64,000 nt of DNA from an uncultured Chlorobiaceae bacterium (GTDB lineage: Bacteria; Bacteroidota; Chlorobiia; Chlorobiales; Chlorobiaceae), in assembly GCA_903822595.1 (NCBI GenBank), contig CAIJPS010000057.1, positions 1 to 64,000 on the forward strand, given 5' to 3'. Shown piece by piece: positions 58,901 through 64,000 of the stretch (the stretch's first letter is position 1; each line of letters begins with the position of its first letter). The notes under the pieces were generated by a model. That model was not told the DNA's origin. It searched no databases and worked only from the letters and a program-made list of their open reading frames with translations. The position numbers and the translations under genes were made by a program.

Positions 58901-59343
58901 TTGAAATATGGAAGGGGTTTACCCTCCATATTTTTCCCGTTTTCAAATTCATCCTCACTTAATACGACCAGGGTTAACCAGGGGCGCAGACGATCGCCAT
59001 TCACTTTTGCCGGTGTATATCGCCAGGGAAAATCCTCTTCGTAAAAATCAATATAGGGCAGGTAATTGGGTTCAAAATTCGTGATCCAGTTTCGTGGTTC
59101 AACTTTCACGACCGTCTTCGAATCAATGCCTACAATATCCCCGGGACCGAATAGTTCCACATTTTGAACGACGTCTCCATCGGCGCCCGCCTTTCCGTCC
59201 AACAACGTTGGAGTTACTTTCAAATGAACGTCAATTTTAGCGCGCAGTTTAACCGCAACATCATTATCGTTCTGAGGTATGCTGTTGGATAGTCCCTGGC
59301 GTAGCCAGGGTAAAAAAGAGTAATTGGCTAATGTGTCGCTCAT
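55972..59343 (-). CDS. Large-protein operon, 1123-aa protein with central membrane segment
   Basis: A 1123-residue protein. N terminus: NYSFLPWLRQGLSN, then NFEPNYLPYIDFYEEDFPW and RLRPWLTLVVLSEDEF, EELWAWAHVHIN, a Cys-containing SRIICPRKL and YYYRWYFRTGNTGDFEYL. Around residues 612-655 there is a strongly hydrophobic stretch (LIYLLLGLAILLFLLGLVFI and the next 20 residues) that can form two membrane helices, while the rest is soluble. The C-terminal half is less distinctive. Function unknown. Its start overlaps the stop of the 1156-aa gene by 4 bases (ATGA), so the two are translationally coupled. The membrane segment suggests the assembly may dock on or insert into a membrane. Confidence 0.86.
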   Translation of the reverse strand: MSDTLANYSFLPWLRQGLSNSIPQNDNDVAVKLRAKIDVHLKVTPTLLDGKAGADGDVVQNVELFGPGDIVGIDSKTVVKVEPRNWITNFEPNYLPYIDFYEEDFPWRYTPAKVNGDRLRPWLTLVVLSEDEFENGKNMEGKPLPYFKFKDGIKVADVFPKPEELWAWAHVHINKDLSNGALPNTADAGSVNNEINTVISKDPDNAYSRIICPRKLMENKAYHAFLIPSFETGRLAGLGYDIPPDTAATASAWSAEVNSEFPYYYRWYFRTGNTGDFEYLVNLLKPQPSDKKVGVRDIDVIHPGSNLPGITNEDLGGVLKLGGALRVPFDTMLEPDKEEVIKYDQWDENPYPAPFTEAMANRVNLADDYAKAFKSIEDANKDAGIVSEMDFVSGDPDPVITSPLYGRWHALQERLLKDTSGGYLPHDKNWVHELNLDPRFRVASGLGTKVIQKGQEEYMQAAWEQVGAVIDANNKIRWAQVAKEVSLSWYTNHLLPLQTNKAYSFTAPVQKRVMYQALTVHKQFETSKIPNAVASGAFRSITRPRGRFMRKLNFTATATPFNLAERINKGEVIIVPPKTDLKGGINYSDIAGQFQPNTIPQDIRDSLTKSNNLIYLLLGLAILLFLLGLVFITVILLAFLCFGLSALGFKLYYLLKKWKQQIKNAAVLSPDNFTPAAVQQMPNSPDFTISHPDAPKPFVTGSGPDSAEATRFKAALTDVFTLTNIHFDEPVRKQINFSDVVISLVKSIHPNITIPKRTLAGINIPARIKDNFREFFAPVMVYPEIDVPMYKPLADMSSELFLPNIKLIPENSITLLENNQKFIESYMVGINHEMSRELLWREYPTDQRGSCFRQFWDVKSFLPPQPVPANIKEQLRDIPKIHTWSRIDTSLSDPGNPASPLKNELGQHNQRALTGKTQLVLVIRGELLKKYPTAVIYANKADWGLNKSNTPDIKEERRFAELTPAEGLNPPTSKIKTPLFEAKVEPDVYFFGFDLDDEEARGTLNPASTADDPGWFFVIKERPGEPRFGLDIEKARNENGVERLINWNNLSWPDIGTEDGTCITMNKTIVLQKYNSGLDQENKDNQDDVQANWNPSTNAAELAYILYQVPVLVGVHASRMLPK

Positions 59344-62300
59344 ATTGCCTGCAATTCATGGTTGGGAATAATGTGCAGATCCTTTTTCAGGTTGGGGTTG
59401 GCCTTTAGCTGCTGGTTCAAAAACGTATGGGCTTCCATTTCACTGGCAAATGTTGCGCCTGCAGTAAACGCTTTGTTGTTCGCCTGGTAGGCAACGCTAT
59501 ACCCTTCCTGTGCCACCGTCATTTTTTCGTCGAACGGTTGCATTGCAGATTGGTGGCTTTTTGAAAGAACGGATTTGGAAACACTGCCTCCCTTTAGGAA
59601 ATGGGTAAAGAGAACATGATGCGGGCGGTAGAATTTGCCTCTCTTAAACGGCTTCGTTGGTTCTTTATCGACGATGGTTATTTCATATTCAACATTCTTC
59701 CTGACCATTTTTCCATTTTGGGCTTCGTTATTGCCGGAAGAGATGCTTGCACCGCCGGGCATTTGCTCAAAGGATGGTTTGGATAATTTTTCCGCATCAC
59801 TCATTGTCTGATATTGTGCGCGGGCAAAATATTCCTTTACATCGTTCATGTGTAACTTGTTTCCATCCACATCCGCGCTGGTAATTTCAACCTTTTTGAC
59901 ATCTTCTGCCTGGTTGCTGCCTACTTTATCGAACTCCACCTTGAGCGGAATTAATTTTTGCTGAACAACCAGGGAACCGGCGGGATGCAATACAAGGTTT
60001 GTTTCATCCTCTTTTATTTTCCGCAGTGTGATATGTAAATTTTTACCGGTACTTAAGACCGTACTCCAGTTCTCCCGCTTATTCAATTCCTTGATAAAGT
60101 CCGGCAGTATTTTAACCTTTGGTAAGGATGTATTTTTAGAATCGCCCCAACTGATATCAAAGTCAGCGGATATTTCAAAGAAGAGGATCGACACACTACC
60201 GGTGCCTTTTGCCCTCCATGGAGTTGGACCCTCGAGTGACATCCTTACGTGTACCGTCAAAACATCGATACCTGCCGCACTCAGCGTAAAGTTGGCGGAT
60301 ACGGCAATAATAAAGTAGAATGGATTAAACTGGAACAGCGCATCAAAACCAATGTCTCCCTTGATGGCGCATACTGCCAGGTCGAAACTTAATTCTGCCT
60401 TCGCGCCGAATTGAACGGTATTCGATGTTATTGCCTGGTAGCATTCAACCCTGATTTTGGCAATCGAAGTGTTGAGAATATTTATGGCTAAACGCTTTAA
60501 TGCCGGCAAAGCCAATGGTGGTGGTGTGTATGAAGGATGGAAGCCGCCGATGGTTATCAGGAAATCCGGGCTGTCGCCCCATTTCAGCCGAACGGCCATG
60601 TCACCTTCCAGCGTCATGAACAGTATGAAGGAATCGTACAGGCTGGCATCGAAGGTGAGCATCTTCTTATCGAAATCCAACGTGCCTACGAATAATACCT
60701 GTATTTGTATCAGAGGAATGTGTTCTTCCGGAAGGGCTATTTTTAATATCCCCAGAATCGCAATATTGCCGGGTATTTCAATAATCACTCCAAGCGACAA
60801 GCTGATGAGCGTCGGGGTGCCCCAGCCGATCTTTGCCATTGGCCCGATCAGGAATTTTCCTTCATACGGCGGAAAAATTGCTTTCAGATCGCTGATGATA
60901 CGGGCGGCATTGGCAACCACATTTTGTGGAAACATAATGCTTGTAACCGCCCCATTGTGTACTGCGTTGCGCAACGGGTCAAGCAACATGGTCCGGTTCA
61001 GACCTAATAAACCACCTACTGCATTTAAGGTAAATCCATATCCCAGTTGGAAAGGAGGAGTAAATTCTGCCGTGATGATAATGAGCAGTGAAAAACCCTT
61101 GCTGCCGTCAGGCATTTTCGTCGTAATGAGCCCGATGGCTTTTGCGGAAATAAACCCGGCGATGGTTAATTCCAAAGCGCCGGCATATTCTTCATTGTCA
61201 AAATCAAAGAAGAGGTAACCGCCGCCCATCACTGCGCCTGCATTAATGGAAAGACCGACACCATTCGGCGGCTGGAAGCCCAGCGCGAAATTGGCCGGGC
61301 CCATATTACCGCCGCCATCGGGAAAACTCAGGGTGAGTTTAATGCCAATATTTTCAACTACCGCCTGTAACGGTCCTAATGCAATATTGAAAGTGGTAGC
61401 TGCTACCAATGGGAACGTGCCATCCACCGGGGTTAAGCGAAGCAAAAGACTCTCGATATTCAAGGGTCCCAGGCTCAAGTGCAATGGAATGGATATTTCC
61501 AATCCGCCGCTCCCCCTGAAATAAAATCCATTTTTCGAAGTAAAGCCCGCCCCGAGTTCGAACTCCATTTCCATATGAATGCCGGAAAGCAGCTTTTCAA
61601 TAAAGCCGTCGGCACCTTCTACACCAACTACTATTTTCCCATGTTTAATATCAAACTCAATACCAAAATCAGTAGCGGTTTGTTTTTTGGAGAAGAAAAC
61701 AGAGAACTCTATCCCTTTTACGGAAAGATGTGACGTAGTGGCTGAACCGAAAATGAACGTTTCGATATCCTTGCCGGCTTTCTTTTTGAGAGAAACTTTT
61801 ATTTCAAATTCGCCAGCGGAACCGGGCGCGGTAAATAAGTTCGTGATGAAATCCAAATTCAACGGCGGACGAAGGACGATACCAAGGCCGTTGTCTATAC
61901 CGGCTTTTATTTCCAATTCAATATCAAAATCTTCATTGAGGCTGAAAGGCAGTGTGGAACCGCCAACGGTATAAGGCATTAACGCCAATCCCTTTGGTTT
62001 CCCCGCGTGTGCTTCAGCTCCCGAAATCACGACGCCAAACTGGCTGAATAATTCGGGTGAGTTTCCTGCCTGGAAAACCGGTATCCGAATTTCCTTGGCG
62101 CCTGCGGCGGCATTCCCTAAACCGGTTTTTGATTTTTGATTTTGATCGTAGATGCCTCCCGGTAAAATAAAGCCGCGCAACAGTTTTTCTAAACGGGTCA
62201 GAAACAGATCGCTGTTAAAATTACTCTTCCAGTGATAAATTTCTTCCGAAAGATCCAAAGGATTATTTACATATTTGGGGAGGCGGTCCCACCATATTTT

Positions 62301-62810
62301 TCGCAGTGTAAAGTCCGGTTGAAAAATAGCGGCATTGGCTGTTTTGTCTATTTCATCAACTGCACCCACCAACAGCAGGAAATAATAAGGCCCGTTGTAA
62401 CAGGTTTCCAAATAAACGGCAACAATATAATCCAGAAGACGCCGTGGTATTTCATCGATGGGAGCGCTGGCAAAAAAGGCGGCAGTGGCTGCACCGGCGC
62501 TTTCCATTTGTTGCGCCATATCGGCAATCTCAACGCAAACCTCGGCTATTTTGGATGCCAACTGTATGACGGCTTTTAATTTGTCTTCATCAGTGCTCGC
62601 ATCGGCAAGGGAGCGAATGTCATCGGCAATGGCGGCAACCTTGCCGATCAGTGAAACCGGGATGCCGGTAAAATTTTGCGCGGCTGGCAGCGCGTAACCT
62701 AATTTCTTCATCAGGTCGGTTGCCTTGGCGGCATTAGTCACATCGGAAAGCGGGTGAATCGCTCTCGAAATTTCCAGTAACGCGCTATTCAGAAGGTTAT
62801 CGTCAGGCAT
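59340..62810 (-). CDS. Large-protein operon, 1156-aa DUF6603-like protein
   Basis: A 1156-residue protein. After a helical N-terminal part (1-230) comes a long series of alternating hydrophobic beta strands (about 330-850), for example GGGYLFFDFDNEEYAGALEL near 525, GYGFTLNAVGGLLGLNRTML, FLIGPMAKIGWGTPTLISLS and LTFDASLYDSFILFMTLEGD. The run of strands separated by Gly/Asp turns and the GWGTPT block match, from memory, the family called DUF6603; this should be checked by search. No signal peptide is seen, so it is not a standard outer-membrane barrel despite its strand pattern. The C-terminal 300 residues are charged and mixed. Function unknown. Confidence 0.85.
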   Translation of the reverse strand: MPDDNLLNSALLEISRAIHPLSDVTNAAKATDLMKKLGYALPAAQNFTGIPVSLIGKVAAIADDIRSLADASTDEDKLKAVIQLASKIAEVCVEIADMAQQMESAGAATAAFFASAPIDEIPRRLLDYIVAVYLETCYNGPYYFLLLVGAVDEIDKTANAAIFQPDFTLRKIWWDRLPKYVNNPLDLSEEIYHWKSNFNSDLFLTRLEKLLRGFILPGGIYDQNQKSKTGLGNAAAGAKEIRIPVFQAGNSPELFSQFGVVISGAEAHAGKPKGLALMPYTVGGSTLPFSLNEDFDIELEIKAGIDNGLGIVLRPPLNLDFITNLFTAPGSAGEFEIKVSLKKKAGKDIETFIFGSATTSHLSVKGIEFSVFFSKKQTATDFGIEFDIKHGKIVVGVEGADGFIEKLLSGIHMEMEFELGAGFTSKNGFYFRGSGGLEISIPLHLSLGPLNIESLLLRLTPVDGTFPLVAATTFNIALGPLQAVVENIGIKLTLSFPDGGGNMGPANFALGFQPPNGVGLSINAGAVMGGGYLFFDFDNEEYAGALELTIAGFISAKAIGLITTKMPDGSKGFSLLIIITAEFTPPFQLGYGFTLNAVGGLLGLNRTMLLDPLRNAVHNGAVTSIMFPQNVVANAARIISDLKAIFPPYEGKFLIGPMAKIGWGTPTLISLSLGVIIEIPGNIAILGILKIALPEEHIPLIQIQVLFVGTLDFDKKMLTFDASLYDSFILFMTLEGDMAVRLKWGDSPDFLITIGGFHPSYTPPPLALPALKRLAINILNTSIAKIRVECYQAITSNTVQFGAKAELSFDLAVCAIKGDIGFDALFQFNPFYFIIAVSANFTLSAAGIDVLTVHVRMSLEGPTPWRAKGTGSVSILFFEISADFDISWGDSKNTSLPKVKILPDFIKELNKRENWSTVLSTGKNLHITLRKIKEDETNLVLHPAGSLVVQQKLIPLKVEFDKVGSNQAEDVKKVEITSADVDGNKLHMNDVKEYFARAQYQTMSDAEKLSKPSFEQMPGGASISSGNNEAQNGKMVRKNVEYEITIVDKEPTKPFKRGKFYRPHHVLFTHFLKGGSVSKSVLSKSHQSAMQPFDEKMTVAQEGYSVAYQANNKAFTAGATFASEMEAHTFLNQQLKANPNLKKDLHIIPNHELQAI

Positions 62811-62813
62811 CGG

Positions 62814-64000
62814 TTAAGCCGGTTCGGTTTTAATATGAGCATGAAATTCTTCGGAAGGATTGACCGCTGTTTGTGAGTCGTTATGATCAATGGCTAAACG
62901 CGAGAATGCCAAGCCTTTTCCCAGATCGGTAAATGTGTCATCATTTGGATCTGCGGTTCCCTGGGTGTTGAGGATAATGTTGCCTGTCGGATTAATACTG
63001 TCTATTGCGGCAAGCGTTGCGGCGGGAAGCGGCCCTTCGAAATGAATTTTTTTGAATGCTTTCAATGCATTTGTTTGAAGATCAGTATAATACAATAGCC
63101 TGGTATCGCCTTCGCGGGAAGCTGGTTGAAGAATAAGGGGTAATCCAATATCAAGCATATACCTGTAACCGGCTCGGGAATCAGTCAACCTTGTTTTGAT
63201 GCTTGTAACGAGTGGTGTAATACCCGATAAGGTTACAAGCTTTTGTTTCAGTAGATCGATACATGCAGTTAAATGCGCTGTTGTGATCGGTGTCGGAGCT
63301 GGAGGTAATGGGGCAGACAAAGTGGTTGACAACGTTGTCAATGCAGTGAGTTGTGTTTGCAGCTCCGGTTGCGGAGTTGCATCGGTAAGAGGTGTAACTG
63401 CGGTTTGAATACCCGCCAGGGTTGCAATAGACGGGAATGAGTCTGTTTGAAAGGTAGTGCAATCAGCCGCTGTGGGGGTTGCTGTTTGGTCAATATGAAA
63501 AATGCTTTTTATCGTGCCTATCGCATCCGCGTAATTCTGTGTAGCCAACGCTGTAAGGCGTGCTGATTCCATGCCAATTGGAGGTAGTAAGTTTCGCCAT
63601 GACAAAGCGATCAGGTCAAAGGCATTTCCATTGAAAAGGTTGATCCAGAAAGAGATTTGAGAATTGATCCCAATACGGCCCGCCCAGGCTGAATATTCTC
63701 TTTGAACATCAATGCCTGTGAGCGGAGTGGCTGGAATACCATTCTTGAAATATCCATCCATGCCCGATTCAGCTGTGGTGGTGTAATTCCCGATGGCGCC
63801 CATTTCCTGGTACCATTCCGGCCCGCTGATTGTAGGTTCAGACCCGGGGTTGCCGAAAAAGGAGCGAAGTCCCTGCATAAAGTTCTGGTCCTGCCCAATC
63901 CTGCATCCGCGTATATCAACAAAACTGTTATCGAGCCGATTTTTTACTTTTGCCAGGTTGCTCCGGAAAGTATTATGATTTTGAAGATACACGGAGGAGA
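62814..64000 (-). CDS. Large-protein operon, first visible gene (partial at the window edge)
   Basis: At least 392 residues; the frame stays open to the right edge. A GTG at 63992 could be a start, but the eight visible bases before it contain no ribosome site, and the segment FVDIRGCRIGQDQNFMQGLR near residue 24 looks like the middle of a domain rather than an N terminus, so I treat the gene as truncated by the window. The middle (about 190-260) is a low-complexity Thr/Ala/Pro/Leu stretch; the end (RAGYRYMLDIGLPLILQP, KIHFEGPLP) is globular. Function unknown. It ends 3 bases before the 1156-aa gene. Confidence 0.75.
   Translation of the reverse strand, partial: SSVYLQNHNTFRSNLAKVKNRLDNSFVDIRGCRIGQDQNFMQGLRSFFGNPGSEPTISGPEWYQEMGAIGNYTTTAESGMDGYFKNGIPATPLTGIDVQREYSAWAGRIGINSQISFWINLFNGNAFDLIALSWRNLLPPIGMESARLTALATQNYADAIGTIKSIFHIDQTATPTAADCTTFQTDSFPSIATLAGIQTAVTPLTDATPQPELQTQLTALTTLSTTLSAPLPPAPTPITTAHLTACIDLLKQKLVTLSGITPLVTSIKTRLTDSRAGYRYMLDIGLPLILQPASREGDTRLLYYTDLQTNALKAFKKIHFEGPLPAATLAAIDSINPTGNIILNTQGTADPNDDTFTDLGKGLAFSRLAIDHNDSQTAVNPSEEFHAHIKTEPA

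Noticed and set aside
59340-62810. Outer-membrane beta-barrel or autotransporter
   Set aside because: There is no signal peptide and no C-terminal aromatic barrel signature, although the strand pattern is barrel-like.
48380-64000. Contractile injection system, type VI secretion or phage tail locus
   Set aside because: I considered this because of gene size and order, but no sheath, tube, baseplate-wedge, spike/PAAR, tape-measure or AAA+ ATPase motif is visible in the five genes. The upstream part is unseen, so it is not excluded for the whole locus.

Overview
The window reads as chromosomal DNA of a green sulfur bacterium (Chlorobiales, Chlorobium/Pelodictyon-like). The evidence is a chlorosome-envelope type [2Fe-2S] protein (14593-15114), a CrtH-type carotenoid cis-trans isomerase (16414-17940), a fused phytol-kinase/DUF92 membrane protein (28368-29948) and a CimA-containing ilv/leu operon. 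Species cannot be fixed from the sequence alone. No rRNA, tRNA or CRISPR array was recognised.

Layout. 0.2-10.0 kb: housekeeping genes (AlgH family, peroxiredoxin, Nudix hydrolase), a large PAS/GAF hybrid histidine kinase coupled to an oligopeptide-type ABC ATPase, and mfd. 10.0-14.6 kb: a scarred accessory segment with a HicAB module, the tail of an IS110 transposase, a headless Rpn-type nuclease, an IS21-like end made of 23-bp tandem repeats, a second diverged copy of the mfd 3' end followed by a scrap of hicB, a pair of unknown genes, a BNR-repeat lipoprotein and a relic of an IS1634-type transposase. 14.6-30 kb: core genes for the chlorosome, alanine dehydrogenase, carotenoids, an ECF sigma/anti-sigma pair, an ArsR regulator, Hsp20/DnaK, and a complete Tol-Pal envelope system (tolQ-tolR-tolA/tonB-tolB-pal-pal-cpoB on the minus strand).

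30.4-47.4 kb: branched-chain amino-acid biosynthesis, ilvD-ilvB followed by ilvN-ilvC-leuB-leuA-leuC-leuD-cimA. Between ilvB and ilvN (which encode the two subunits of one enzyme) sits a roughly 5.8-kb insert carrying a lipoprotein, a second PAS hybrid kinase, and a formylglycine-generating-enzyme-fold protein whose C terminus has the residue pattern of a diversity-generating-retroelement (DGR) variable region. No reverse transcriptase is in the window.

47.5-64 kb: after a small conserved gene and a truncated MFS transporter, about 15.6 kb is occupied by one minus-strand operon of five very large or large genes (partial >=392, 1156, 1123, 1920 and 605 aa) packed with gaps of -4 to +8 bases. 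None has a function I can assign. The 1156-aa protein resembles, from memory, the DUF6603 family, and the others carry strong motif blocks that I associate with uncharacterised proteins of other phyla. This operon, which continues past the right edge, is the best candidate for an undescribed system.
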